Origin: Bog-473 sp036489775
GTDB taxonomy: Bacteria; Actinomycetota; Acidimicrobiia; Acidimicrobiales; RAAP-2
DNA length: 64,000 nt
Assembly: GCA_036489775.1 (NCBI GenBank)
Contig: DASXFC010000034.1
Location: 44,305 to 108,304 of the forward strand
Direction: 5' to 3'
Both the position numbers and the translations under genes were made by a program. Position 1 is the stretch's first letter. Each line of letters opens with the position of its first letter. Shown in pieces: positions 32,396 to 41,371 of the stretch. The notes under the pieces are model-generated. The model made no database searches. It saw only the letters and a list, made by a program, of their open reading frames with translations, and was not told the DNA's origin.

Positions 32396-33286
32396 TCAGA
32401 TCCTCGGGAGCCCCATGGGGTTCGGGAACGGATAGAGGCCGCTGTGCTGGATGGCTTCGGCGCACTGGCGCAGGGCGTTGAACAACTCAGCTCGCTCACC
32501 GCTCGAGAGCACGGCCAACGGAATCTCGGCCAAGTCGTCCGTCAGGGCTTCGACGTCGCGGCGTCGCGCCTGCCCGGCCGGCGTGGCCACCCCGTCGGAT
32601 TGGAGCAGGCCCCGCGCCACCAGATGCGTCAGCGCGTCGAGCCACTGGGCCTCGCTCCAACCTCGGTTATCCCGCAGCGTCTCGACCGGCACGTCCTCGC
32701 AGCCCACGACCAGGAGGTGGGCCTCGAGCCCGCTCAAGCCCCGGCTGACCAGAGCGGCGACATGGCCGTCGCCACGGTGCTCCCTGAGGGTGGTACAGGC
32801 CTGCCAGGCCTCGGCCAGAACACGGTGCTCCCCGTTCACCTGCCGCTCGATGGCGGGCCACAGGGCTCGGTTGGCCGCGGCCAGCGGGCGCCCCGCCATC
32901 GGGGCAGCCTGGGCCGCCTGGCGGAGCAAGGGCAGGACCTTCTCCAGCCCGTCGATTCCAGCCGGATCGGCGTAATCGGCGATCGCCCTGGCCCCGGCGT
33001 CGGCCCGGATCGCCGCCAGCTCGGCCGGATCGACCACCTCCCAGCTGACCGGTATCGCTTGGGCCACCATGGCCGGCTCGAAGTTGTAGAAGGCCGCCGT
33101 CACCAGGCTGGCGCCGGCTAGGCCCAGCGGAGCCGACCGGGCCGCGAAGTACCCGGCCCAGAACCCCCGCAGTCCGGCCTCACGGAAGGCGTCCCGGCAG
33201 GCCGGGGCGAAGTAGGTGACGGCGTGAATGGATTCAAAGGCGACCCAGAAGTCTCGGGCGCTGGCCTCGGGGGCCGGTTGGTTCAG
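32396..33286 (-). CDS. SCO6745-family protein, probable CTG start
   Basis: This 296-residue actinobacterial conserved protein begins with the N-terminal pattern ESIHAVTYFAPACRDAF and GLRGFWAGYFAARSAPLG, and has a winged-helix-like region (WLDALTHLVARGLLQSDG) near the middle to C-terminal part. The family's function is unknown. The conserved N-terminus lies upstream of the first GTG (33103), and no ATG, GTG or TTG occurs in frame before it back into qcrB. A CTG at 33284-33286 overlaps the qcrB stop as CTGA and would start the protein 14 residues before the conserved region. I therefore propose CTG initiation by coupling to qcrB. Confidence 0.75.
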   Translation of the reverse strand: MNQPAPEASARDFWVAFESIHAVTYFAPACRDAFREAGLRGFWAGYFAARSAPLGLAGASLVTAAFYNFEPAMVAQAIPVSWEVVDPAELAAIRADAGARAIADYADPAGIDGLEKVLPLLRQAAQAAPMAGRPLAAANRALWPAIERQVNGEHRVLAEAWQACTTLREHRGDGHVAALVSRGLSGLEAHLLVVGCEDVPVETLRDNRGWSEAQWLDALTHLVARGLLQSDGVATPAGQARRRDVEALTDDLAEIPLAVLSSGERAELFNALRQCAEAIQHSGLYPFPNPMGLPRI

Positions 33287-34851
33287 CGCGTGACCTGGCG
33301 CACGCCGGTGGGCGAGCTGACCGTGGTCCCGTTGCCGACGGGCAGCAGCGGCTCCACGTCGATGCGGACGGGCACGGGTTCGGGGTGCAATTCAGTACGG
33401 TCGTCATCGGGTCGCACGTCTGACTCGACGGTCGAGTAGGCGCCCCGGTCCGAGCGGTAGACGATGACGGCACGCTTGCGCTGGCCGACCTTGTGCACGC
33501 CCTGCATCTCGAGGCAGAGCCGGTACGCCACAAAACCGGCGATGATCGGAATCACGATGGTCGCGATGCGGAAGAACCACAGCGTCACGTTCAATGACAC
33601 GTGGAAGTAGTTGGCCAGCACGTCCGTCGAGCTGGCGCAGAAGAGCGTGAACATGAAGGCGAACATGGCCACGCCGGCCGCTGTTCGTTTGGGTCTGTCC
33701 CGTGGTCGGTCAAGCAAGTTGTGGAGCTCATAGTCGCCCGTCAATTTCCGTTCCAGACCCGGATAGAGGAGCCACAGGTTGATCAACAAGCCGGGCAAGA
33801 TCATGGCCGGCAGGACAACTTCGAACGGGATGGTGTGCCCCCATCCAGCGAATTCCCACGACGGCATGATGCGCAGCGCACCGTCGAGCAATCCCATGTA
33901 CCAGTCCGGTTGGACCGCATAGGAGATCTTCGATGGGTTGTAGGAACCGAACTGCCAGATCGGGTTGATCTGCGCGAAGGCGCCGAGGAGAGCCGTGACC
34001 CCGGTCACCATGAAGAGGAAGCCGGTGGTCTTGGCCATGAAGGTCGGGAACATGGGCGACCCGACCACGTTGTGCTCGGTGCGACCTTCTCCGGCGAATT
34101 GGGTGTGCTTCTGGCGAACCAGGAGCGTCAAGTGGGCCCCGATCAGGCCGAACAGGATGAGCGGGATGATCAGAACGTGGATGATGTAGAAGCGCGGGAT
34201 GACCGCGTTGCCCGGGAACTGGCCACCCCAGATGAACGAACACATGTAGCTACCAACGAACGGCGTGGCCTCAGCGATGGAGTAACCGATACGGAGACCG
34301 GTGCCCGAGATCAGGTCGTCCGGCAGCGAGTAGCCGATGAAGCCCTCGAGCACGGCCAGGATCAGCATGACGATCCCGATGGTCCAGTTCAGCTCACGCG
34401 GCTTGCGGAAAGCGCCGGTGAAGAAGATGCGGGCCATGTGCACGATCATCGACCCGATGAAGATGTCGGCCGCCCAGTGGTGCATCTGCCGGATGAGCAG
34501 GCCGCCGCGAACATTGAAGGAGATGTTCACGGTCGACTGGTAGGCCTCCGAGACCCTTTGACCGCGCAACGGGGCGTAGGTGCCGTGATAGATGACCTGC
34601 GTCGTCGACGGCACGAAGTAGAGGGCCAGGAAGATGCCAGTGGCGATCAGGACGACGAACGAGTACAGCGTGATCTCGCCCAGCATGAAGGACCAATGGT
34701 CCGGGAAGATCTTGTCCAGGAAGACCCGGCCGCCCTTGGCAATGCCGAGGCGGTCGTCCAACTCGTCGACCACCTGGCTGACCCGCCCGTAGGGGCCCTG
34801 GGCCGCTTTGGCCGAACGCTTGGTGTTTGGCCCGATCGACGTCGTGCTCAT
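33283..34851 (-). CDS. qcrB: Cytochrome bc1 complex cytochrome b subunit
   Basis: This 522-residue membrane subunit has heme ligands in HHWAADIFIGSMIVH and IIHVLIIPLILFGLIGAH. The quinol-site motif appears as PDWY (VQPDWYMG), the variant form of PEWY seen in actinobacteria. A hydrophilic C-terminal tail of about 85 residues follows the last helix. It oxidises menaquinol and passes electrons to the Rieske cluster and the low-potential hemes. The ATG at 34851 overlaps the qcrA stop (ATGA). It is the last bc1 gene, and the next gene overlaps its stop. Confidence 0.97.
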   Translation of the reverse strand: MSTTSIGPNTKRSAKAAQGPYGRVSQVVDELDDRLGIAKGGRVFLDKIFPDHWSFMLGEITLYSFVVLIATGIFLALYFVPSTTQVIYHGTYAPLRGQRVSEAYQSTVNISFNVRGGLLIRQMHHWAADIFIGSMIVHMARIFFTGAFRKPRELNWTIGIVMLILAVLEGFIGYSLPDDLISGTGLRIGYSIAEATPFVGSYMCSFIWGGQFPGNAVIPRFYIIHVLIIPLILFGLIGAHLTLLVRQKHTQFAGEGRTEHNVVGSPMFPTFMAKTTGFLFMVTGVTALLGAFAQINPIWQFGSYNPSKISYAVQPDWYMGLLDGALRIMPSWEFAGWGHTIPFEVVLPAMILPGLLINLWLLYPGLERKLTGDYELHNLLDRPRDRPKRTAAGVAMFAFMFTLFCASSTDVLANYFHVSLNVTLWFFRIATIVIPIIAGFVAYRLCLEMQGVHKVGQRKRAVIVYRSDRGAYSTVESDVRPDDDRTELHPEPVPVRIDVEPLLPVGNGTTVSSPTGVRQVTR

Positions 34852-35813
34852 GTGGTGGTCCGTTCGAAGAAGCCCGGCCCGACGGCCTGATCGTAACCAG
34901 TCTGCGCTACCAGATTGCCGGAACTGTTCCACTTCAAGGGAAGCTGCGGCAGCGGGCGTGGAGCCGGCCCGAATTGGGGAACGGCGCCGTTGCGCACATT
35001 GAACATGGACTGGTGGCAGGGGCACACCAGCAGCTCGAGCTCCTGCTCGTACAAGCCGACCGGGCAGCCCAGGTGGGTGCACAGCTTCGAGTAGGCCACG
35101 TAGCCGTCGGGCGCCCAGGTCTCGCGGCCCTTCAGGGTGACCAGGCTGGTGTCCTGTACCCGGATCAACACCGTCTGGTCGACAGCCTGCCCGCTGTCCT
35201 TGTTCTGGAAACCCTTGGGGTACACGGTCATGATGCTGCCGACCGTGAGGGTGTCGCGCTGGACGTTGCGCCCGTTGGCGTCAACCAGCTCGAGACCGTC
35301 CTTCCAGTCGGTGGTGTCGAACGATGTTTTGGGCAGCGGGCCGAGCGAGCGCAGCAAGGGGAAGAGGGCCACGATGCCGAAGATCCCGGCGCCCAGGGCG
35401 AAGAGCCCCCCGAGCAGCTGCCGGCGGCGCACCACCACGGTCGTGCGCTCGACCAGGGCGGCCGCCATGGAATCCCGCTCGGCGTCGGTCGAGCGCAGCA
35501 CATGGCGCTCTTCGACGAACGGGCCCTGGGGCATGAGGTACTTGCCCCACGCGGTCAGGCCGAATCCCAGGGCGAACAGGCCACCCCCGAGGGTGGCGCC
35601 GAGCTCCCAGGGGTTCCAGTTCTGCCAATAGGCGGCCCCGAATCCGGCCAGGAGCACGATGGCCACGCAGAAGATGATGGCCACGATGCCTTCCACCCGC
35701 TGGGGTTTCTGGGCGAAGTCCCCGAGGTGGGGATCGTCCAGGGCGGCCACCGGCACCGGCACCCGGGTCCGCGACGGTTCCCGCCCGTCGTGCTGGTCGA
35801 GTTCGTCGCTCAC
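34848..35813 (-). CDS. qcrA: Cytochrome bc1 complex Rieske iron-sulfur subunit
   Basis: This 321-residue actinobacterial Rieske protein has three hydrophobic segments and the cluster-binding motifs CTHLGC and CPCHQS about 20 residues apart. The 2Fe-2S cluster takes the first electron from quinol. A twin-arginine-like RRRQLLGG precedes the third helix, so export by Tat is likely. GTG 35813 is chosen because it overlaps the qcrC stop by four bases (GTGA). Confidence 0.96.
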   Translation of the reverse strand: MSDELDQHDGREPSRTRVPVPVAALDDPHLGDFAQKPQRVEGIVAIIFCVAIVLLAGFGAAYWQNWNPWELGATLGGGLFALGFGLTAWGKYLMPQGPFVEERHVLRSTDAERDSMAAALVERTTVVVRRRQLLGGLFALGAGIFGIVALFPLLRSLGPLPKTSFDTTDWKDGLELVDANGRNVQRDTLTVGSIMTVYPKGFQNKDSGQAVDQTVLIRVQDTSLVTLKGRETWAPDGYVAYSKLCTHLGCPVGLYEQELELLVCPCHQSMFNVRNGAVPQFGPAPRPLPQLPLKWNSSGNLVAQTGYDQAVGPGFFERTTT

Positions 35814-36790
35814 GACCGCTCTCCGATCCAGAAGCAGATGAGGGCCAGGCCTCCGCAACCGATGAGGAGGGCCACGAAGCCTTCAGCCACCGGACCGACA
35901 CCACCCAGACCGGCGCCACCGGGGTCGGCCGGGTGCTGGATCCGCTGGGTGACGTAGGCCACCAGATCGCGGACCTGGTTGTCGCTCAGGTTGCCCGAGA
36001 AGCGGGGCATGTTGGCTGGGCCGATGCGGATGGCCTCGGCCACCTGCTGGGCCGTCACGCTCCGGTTCTGCAGCGAGGGCGCGTTGGTCCCGAAGGCCAG
36101 GGCGTCACCGGCACCGGTGATGGTGTGGCACGCCGCGCAGTTCAGCGAGAAGAGATCGGCCCCGGTGGCCAGGTTGGCCCCCTTGAGGTTCGGCGTCGGG
36201 ACAGCCGGGGCGGCCGGGTCCAGCGAATTGACGTAGGCCGCCAGCTCGAGGGCCTGCTTGGGCGTGAGCCGGCTGGCCTTGCGCTCGGCCTCCACCGCCT
36301 TGATGTCGGTGGCCGGCATGCGGCCGGTCGACACCCAGAAGTCGACCACGGCAGCGCCCACACCCTGGAGATTCGGCCCGATGGTGGCTTGCCCGTTGGC
36401 CTGCACGCCACTGGCGTCAGGGCCGTGGCAGCTCGAGCAGGTCTGGTCGAAGAGCAGCCGGCCCGCGTTGACGTAGGACTCCGGCGGGTTGGCGTAGGTG
36501 ATGTCGCTGTTGCCGTAGGAGTTGAGCTTGCCGTCGCGGCACTGCAGGTTGGAACTCTTGAGCGGGTTGCCCGTGTTCTGGATCCCGCTCACGCCCTTGA
36601 GGTTGAGGCTCCCGCAGCCCTGGTTGATCTTGCTGCCGGCACTCGTGCTCGAATCCTGGTTCGCCCTGGTCTGAGCGCCCGCGCTGGCACCGGGAAGGAA
36701 CAGGCTGAGCGCGCTGAGCGCCGCGATGGTCAGGAGGGCGCCCGGGAGGACCAGGGAGGCCCGGCTGCGACGCCGACGGGAGGAGGGCAT
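35810..36790 (-). CDS. qcrC: Diheme cytochrome c subunit of bc1 complex
   Basis: This 326-residue protein has an N-terminal hydrophobic anchor/signal region, two c-type heme motifs (CSSCH, about 118-122, and CAACH, about 218-222) and a C-terminal membrane helix. The two hemes carry electrons from the Rieske centre directly to CtaC in the bc1-aa3 supercomplex. Between the signal region and the first heme are about 75 extra residues with two Cys (about 59 and 84), which could form a disulfide. ATG 36790 is preferred; GTG 36799 is possible. It follows ctaE by 11 bases. Confidence 0.95.
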   Translation of the reverse strand: MPSSRRRRSRASLVLPGALLTIAALSALSLFLPGASAGAQTRANQDSSTSAGSKINQGCGSLNLKGVSGIQNTGNPLKSSNLQCRDGKLNSYGNSDITYANPPESYVNAGRLLFDQTCSSCHGPDASGVQANGQATIGPNLQGVGAAVVDFWVSTGRMPATDIKAVEAERKASRLTPKQALELAAYVNSLDPAAPAVPTPNLKGANLATGADLFSLNCAACHTITGAGDALAFGTNAPSLQNRSVTAQQVAEAIRIGPANMPRFSGNLSDNQVRDLVAYVTQRIQHPADPGGAGLGGVGPVAEGFVALLIGCGGLALICFWIGERS

Positions 36791-36801
36791 AGAGCGCACG
36801 A

Positions 36802-37407
36802 CTATTTGAGGAAGAACAGGCAACTGAACAGCCCGATCCAGACAATGTCGACGAAGTGCCAGTAGTAGCTCACCCCTTGTATGGCAGACAGTTCTCCGGG
36901 GTCCCCGCCCACATCACCGCGCATGCGGCCGAGGAGGAAGGCCATGGCGACCAGGCCCAGGAACACGTGCAAACCATGGAGGCCCGTCATGATGAAGAAA
37001 AGGGACCCGTAGGAGTTGGTGTACCAACGGGTGGGCAGGAACAGCCACTCGGTGGCCTGATTCCCGAGGAAGGCCGCACCCAAGATGATGGTGAAGATGA
37101 TGAAGCGCCGGGCGCTCTTGCGGTTCCGCCACTCGGCCTGCCGGACCGCCCACTGCATGGTGAAGCTGGACGAGACCAGGACCAGGGTGAAGATGATGCC
37201 CCGGACGGTGTCGAGGTGGGTCCCCGGCGGCGGCCATACCCCGCCGGGGGCGTTGGCCCGGATGGTGAAGAAGGCCGCGAAGAGGCCGCTGAAGAACATC
37301 AGCTCGGAGCCGAGCCAGATCATGACGCCGACCGCCAGCATGGGCGGTCGGTCGTGAACGATCTTGCCCTGTGGCGCGGGATGTTGGACCGAAACAGCCT
37401 GGGTCAC
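36802..37407 (-). CDS. ctaE: Cytochrome c oxidase subunit III
   Basis: This 201-residue protein has five hydrophobic helices (actinobacterial short form). Landmarks are WLGSELMFFSGLFAAFF, the GLHGLHVFLG segment and the C-terminal YYWHFVDIVWIGLFSCLFFL. It stabilises the oxidase core. GTG 37407 lacks a ribosome site. A TAGAAA seven bases upstream is a poor -10 candidate for a leaderless start. It leads the ctaE-qcrC-qcrA-qcrB operon, the usual actinobacterial order. Confidence 0.95.
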   Translation of the reverse strand: MTQAVSVQHPAPQGKIVHDRPPMLAVGVMIWLGSELMFFSGLFAAFFTIRANAPGGVWPPPGTHLDTVRGIIFTLVLVSSSFTMQWAVRQAEWRNRKSARRFIIFTIILGAAFLGNQATEWLFLPTRWYTNSYGSLFFIMTGLHGLHVFLGLVAMAFLLGRMRGDVGGDPGELSAIQGVSYYWHFVDIVWIGLFSCLFFLK

Positions 37408-37468
37408 AGCGCTTTTTCTAGTCGACAGCAGGCGAGAAACGCCAACAAGCAGGTAACAGCGTTGTCAT

Positions 37469-39868
37469 TCACGCAACGGACACGTCAAGCGGCACCGGCA
37501 AGGGGTCGGCGTGGACGATGGCCAAGCGCCGGGTGGGCCGGGTCAGGGCCACATAAAGGGTGCGCAAACCACGGGTGGTCGGCACCGGCGGACCCTCGTC
37601 GGGCGATCCCTCGCCCACCGAGGCCACCCGGGCCGGCTCGACTACCACGACGGCATCGAACTCCAATCCGTTGGTCTCATCGGCCGGTAGGACGACCAAT
37701 CCGGCGGCCAGGCCCACTCCTCCGGGTTGGCGGGGATCGACCGGGTCCAGGCCGGCCTCGGCCAGGACCCGGGTCAACTCGGGCAGCATGACGGCGGGGG
37801 CCAGGACGGCCACCCGGCCCGGCATCACCGCGGCCATCTCCTCCCGGGTCACCTCCGCCACCCGGCTGGGCAACTCGCCCCGGGCACACGAGATCAGGCG
37901 TGGGTTCTGGCCCGACGCTCGGACCGGCCGAGGCGGCGCCACCGAGGGAGCGGCCAGGGCCAGCACCTGGGCCGCCACCGCCACCACCTCCGACGGCGTG
38001 CGGTAGCTCACGGTGAGCTCGACGATCCGGCTCGGTCGCTGGGGCGCCAGGTGACGGATGACCTCGCTCCAGTCCTGGGGCGCCCACGGTCCGGTCGCTT
38101 GGGCAATGTCCCCCACCACGGTCATCGAGCCCGACAGGGAGCGTCGCTGGAGCATGCGCAGCTGCATAGGCGAGAGGTCCTGGACCTCGTCCACCACGAT
38201 GTGCCCGAAGGAACGGATCTCGTCCTCGTTCCCCGCCGCCGCGGTCATCGTCGGGGCCGGCGAGACGGCCAGACCCTGGGGCCAGAACCCGCCGTCCTGG
38301 GCTGTTCCCTCCTCGGCCCGTTGGGCCCGATTCCGATTGGACCGGCTCCGGCGCGGTCCGAGGAGGGTGCGCGCCTCGTCGATCAGGGCGGTGTCACCCA
38401 CCGTCCAGGGCACCGTCTCGAGCGATTCGCTGCGGGGCCGGAAGAGCCGGGCCGCCTCATGATCCTCGAACAGGCCGGCCGCGGCGGCCTTGAGCAGCGG
38501 GCGGGCGCCGAAAAGATCGTGGATGAACTCGTGCGGCGAGAGGCGGGGCCACATCCGGTCGAGCGCTTCGCCCACCTTGGGCACGCGGCGGAGCCGCTGC
38601 AGCAGGTCGCGCTGCTCCTCGGCGGTCGGGGCTTCCTCTTCGAGTTCGAGCGCGGCGGCGCCGCGGCTGACGCGGACCCGGTATTCGTCGAACAGCAGCC
38701 GCAGGACCTGGTTCTCGACGAACCGTCGCCGCGCGTTGTGCGTCCCGGGCCGGCGCCGGGCCATGCCCACGATCTCCTCAGTGGCAGTGGCGCGCAGGCG
38801 CAGCACGATGGCGCCAAAGGGGATCTCGGCGTCCTCACGGAGGGGACGCTGGCGGCCGCGCACGGCGCGGGCGAGGAACTTGACCATGCGGACGTCGCCC
38901 TTGAGCTTGGCCGTCGCCGGATCGTCGACGCCGCGTACCCGCACCTCTTGCACCAGCCCGGCCACGGTCGAGAGGCTCACGCCGGTCTCGCCCAGCGAGG
39001 GCAGCACCTGCTCGATGTAGCGCAGGAAGAGCGGATTGGGCCCGACCACCAGCACGCCCTGGCGCTCGAGCGGGAAGCGGTGCGTGTAAAGGAGATAGGC
39101 CGCCCGGTGCAGGGCCACCGCCGTCTTCCCGGTGCCCGGACCGCCCTGGACGACCAGGACGCCGCCCAACGGGGCGCGGATGATCTCGTCCTGCTCCCGC
39201 TGGATGGTGCCGATGATGTCGCCCATCTGGCCGGTGCGGGCCTGTCCGAGCGATGAGAGCAAGGCGCCTGGACCGCCCAGCATCATCCCGTCGGTCAGGA
39301 GCCGCTCGCCCTCCCGCGAGGGGTCGTACCCGCTGGTTTCCTCCCTCTCGATCGGCACCATCTGGGGGTGATCAGGGTCGACGAAGTACTCGTCTTCGAG
39401 ACCGAGGACACTGCGCCCCCGCACGGCCAAGTGCCGGCGCCGGGCCAGCCCCTGGGGATCGAGCCCGGTGGCCCGATAGAAGGGTTCGGCCACCGGGGCC
39501 CGCCAGTCGACCACCAATGGCTCGTGGTCCGGACCCGAGACGGCCAGCCGCCCGATGTGAAAGGACTCCCCCAAGCGCCAGCCGTCGCCGTTCCCGTTGT
39601 GGGCCGGCCCTTCACCGTCGCCGGGTTCGGGCAGGCGGTCGATGCGGCCGAAATAGAGGGCCTGGTCCCCGATGTCGAGCTGCTCGAGCCGGGCCAGGCT
39701 GGTGCGCACCACGATGTCCCGCTCGGTCCGCGACTGGAAGGTACCCCCCTTACCCAGGTCGAGAACCCCATCGAGCATCTGCCGCGCCTCGCCTCGCATC
39801 GACTCGAGGCCTTCATGGGCCCGGTCGAGGAACTCCTGCTCGGCCTGCAGATCGGGATGTTGCGCCAC
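37469..39868 (-). CDS. helD: HelD-like UvrD-family ATPase (RNA polymerase recycling)
   Basis: This 799-residue protein has an N-terminal coiled-coil start (DLQAEQEFLDRAHEGLESM), then the 1A domain with Walker A QGGPGTGKTAVALHRAAYLL, the DEVQDLSPMQ motif (Walker B and helicase motif II) and late motifs VSYRT and LYVALTR. HelD proteins pull stalled RNA polymerase off DNA. Related forms can protect against rifampicin. GTG 39868 follows a good ribosome site (AAAGGGGA). The gene is divergent from the heme chain and has a possible -10 TAAGCT about 45 bases upstream. Confidence 0.88.
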   Translation of the reverse strand: MAQHPDLQAEQEFLDRAHEGLESMRGEARQMLDGVLDLGKGGTFQSRTERDIVVRTSLARLEQLDIGDQALYFGRIDRLPEPGDGEGPAHNGNGDGWRLGESFHIGRLAVSGPDHEPLVVDWRAPVAEPFYRATGLDPQGLARRRHLAVRGRSVLGLEDEYFVDPDHPQMVPIEREETSGYDPSREGERLLTDGMMLGGPGALLSSLGQARTGQMGDIIGTIQREQDEIIRAPLGGVLVVQGGPGTGKTAVALHRAAYLLYTHRFPLERQGVLVVGPNPLFLRYIEQVLPSLGETGVSLSTVAGLVQEVRVRGVDDPATAKLKGDVRMVKFLARAVRGRQRPLREDAEIPFGAIVLRLRATATEEIVGMARRRPGTHNARRRFVENQVLRLLFDEYRVRVSRGAAALELEEEAPTAEEQRDLLQRLRRVPKVGEALDRMWPRLSPHEFIHDLFGARPLLKAAAAGLFEDHEAARLFRPRSESLETVPWTVGDTALIDEARTLLGPRRSRSNRNRAQRAEEGTAQDGGFWPQGLAVSPAPTMTAAAGNEDEIRSFGHIVVDEVQDLSPMQLRMLQRRSLSGSMTVVGDIAQATGPWAPQDWSEVIRHLAPQRPSRIVELTVSYRTPSEVVAVAAQVLALAAPSVAPPRPVRASGQNPRLISCARGELPSRVAEVTREEMAAVMPGRVAVLAPAVMLPELTRVLAEAGLDPVDPRQPGGVGLAAGLVVLPADETNGLEFDAVVVVEPARVASVGEGSPDEGPPVPTTRGLRTLYVALTRPTRRLAIVHADPLPVPLDVSVA

Positions 39869-39989
39869 CGGTCCCCTTTCTCCCTTCGCCTGAGGGAAAC
39901 GGTTCAGCTTAAACGGTCCCCAGCGCAGGGGAAGTCCCCAGGTCAGCGCCTACGATGAGCGCCCAGTTGATCCGACCAAGGAGGACGCC

Positions 39990-40313
39990 ATGCTCATCTC
40001 GACGATGAACGATGTGCCCGGGTACCGGGTGACCTCGGTGCTCGGTGAGGTCTTCGGGCTTACGGTGCGCTCCCGAAACCTCGGCTCGCAGATTGGCGCG
40101 TCGTTCAAGTCGCTGGCCGGTGGCGAGCTCAAGGGCATGACGAAGAATTTGCAGCTGAGCCGGGAAGAGGTGGTCGGGCGCATGGTGGCCGAGGCCGAAG
40201 GCCGCGGCGCCAACGCCGTGTTGGCCATGCGCTTCGACACCTCGGAGATGGGTGGCAACTGGACCGAGATCTGCGCCTACGGCACCGCGGTGATCATCGA
40301 GCCGCTCGGGTGA
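39990..40313 (+). CDS. YbjQ/UPF0145 family protein
   Basis: This 107-residue protein has the family start ISTMNDVPGYRVTSVLGEVFGLTVRSRN (shown shortened: NDVPGYRVTSVLGEV) and the core GANAVLAMRFDTSEM. The fold forms homo-oligomeric beta structures and was suggested to bind metal, without firm function. A strong ribosome site (AAGGAGG) precedes ATG 39990. Its stop overlaps the hemE start (GTGA), so it leads a five-gene coupled chain. Confidence 0.88.
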   Translation: MLISTMNDVPGYRVTSVLGEVFGLTVRSRNLGSQIGASFKSLAGGELKGMTKNLQLSREEVVGRMVAEAEGRGANAVLAMRFDTSEMGGNWTEICAYGTAVIIEPLG

Positions 40314-41371
40314 GCGACCCGGCGGGTGCCGACACGGACCTGGTGCGGGCGTGCCTGCGCCAGCCGGTGTCGCGCACGCCGGTGTGGTTCATGCGGCAAG
40401 CCGGGCGGGCCTTGCCCGAATACCGCGCCGCCCGCGGTACCGGTTCGATCCTCTCGGCCATCGCCGACGCTCCGTTGGCCGCTGAACTGACCCTGCAACC
40501 CGTCCGCCGCTACGGGGTCGACGCCGCCGTCCTGTTCTCCGACATCGTGGTGCCGATCCAGGCCATCGGCTTCGGCATCGACATCGAGCCCGGCCGCGGA
40601 CCGGTGGTCTCCGAACCCTTCGCCAGCGCGGCCGACTTGGCGCGACTGCGCCCGCTCGAGCCCGAAGCCGACGTGCCCTACGTGGCCGAAGCGGTGCGCT
40701 TGGTTCGCAAGGAGCTCGAGGGCAGCGGCGTCGCGCTGATCGGGTTCGCCGGCGCACCCTTCACCGTGGCGTCGTACCTGATTGAGGGCGGGCCCTCGCG
40801 CACCTTCACCAAGGTCAAGACCCTCATGCACGGCGACCCCGCCCTATGGGACGAGCTGATGAGCCGGCTGGCCACCCTGGCCATCGCCTCGCTACGGGCC
40901 CAGATCGAAGCCGGGGTGCAGGCGGTGCAGCTCTTCGACAGCTGGGCCGGTTCGCTGTCTCCCGCCGAATACACCCGCTTCGTCCTGCCGGCCACCCGGC
41001 AGGTGCTCGAGGGCATCGCTGATCTGGGCGTGCCGGCCATCCTCTTCGGGGTCGGCACCGGCGAGCTCCTCGGGGCTATGGCCAGTGCCGGGCCGGCGGT
41101 GGTCGGGGTGGACTGGCGGGTCCCGCTCAACGAGGCGCGACGGCGCATCGGCCCCGGGCTTGGCATCCAGGGCAACCTGGACCCGGCGCTCTGCTGTGGC
41201 ACGCCCTGGGAGGTGGTGGCCCAGGGCGCACGCGACGTGTTGGCCGCCGCGGCCGATGGCTCGGAAACCGGCCACATCTTCAACCTCGGACACGGGGTGC
41301 TGCCCGAATCCGATGTCGGGATTTTGGCGGCCGTCGTCGATCTGGTCCACCAAGAGTCGGCCCGGCCGTGA
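40310..41371 (+). CDS. hemE: Uroporphyrinogen decarboxylase
   Basis: This 353-residue protein has substrate-binding FMRQAGRALPEYRAAR (about 25-40), the catalytic Asp in AVLFSDIVVP and late GNLDPALCCGTPWEV. It decarboxylates the four acetates of uroporphyrinogen III to give coproporphyrinogen III. GTG 40310 overlaps the ybjQ-like stop and its own stop overlaps hemH, showing tight translational coupling. Confidence 0.97.
   Translation: MSDPAGADTDLVRACLRQPVSRTPVWFMRQAGRALPEYRAARGTGSILSAIADAPLAAELTLQPVRRYGVDAAVLFSDIVVPIQAIGFGIDIEPGRGPVVSEPFASAADLARLRPLEPEADVPYVAEAVRLVRKELEGSGVALIGFAGAPFTVASYLIEGGPSRTFTKVKTLMHGDPALWDELMSRLATLAIASLRAQIEAGVQAVQLFDSWAGSLSPAEYTRFVLPATRQVLEGIADLGVPAILFGVGTGELLGAMASAGPAVVGVDWRVPLNEARRRIGPGLGIQGNLDPALCCGTPWEVVAQGARDVLAAAADGSETGHIFNLGHGVLPESDVGILAAVVDLVHQESARP

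Noticed and set aside
32371..32499. 43-residue extension of the DUF5655 protein
   Set aside because: Overlaps the SCO6745-family gene and does not resemble the family; the zinc ribbon starts at GTG 32370.
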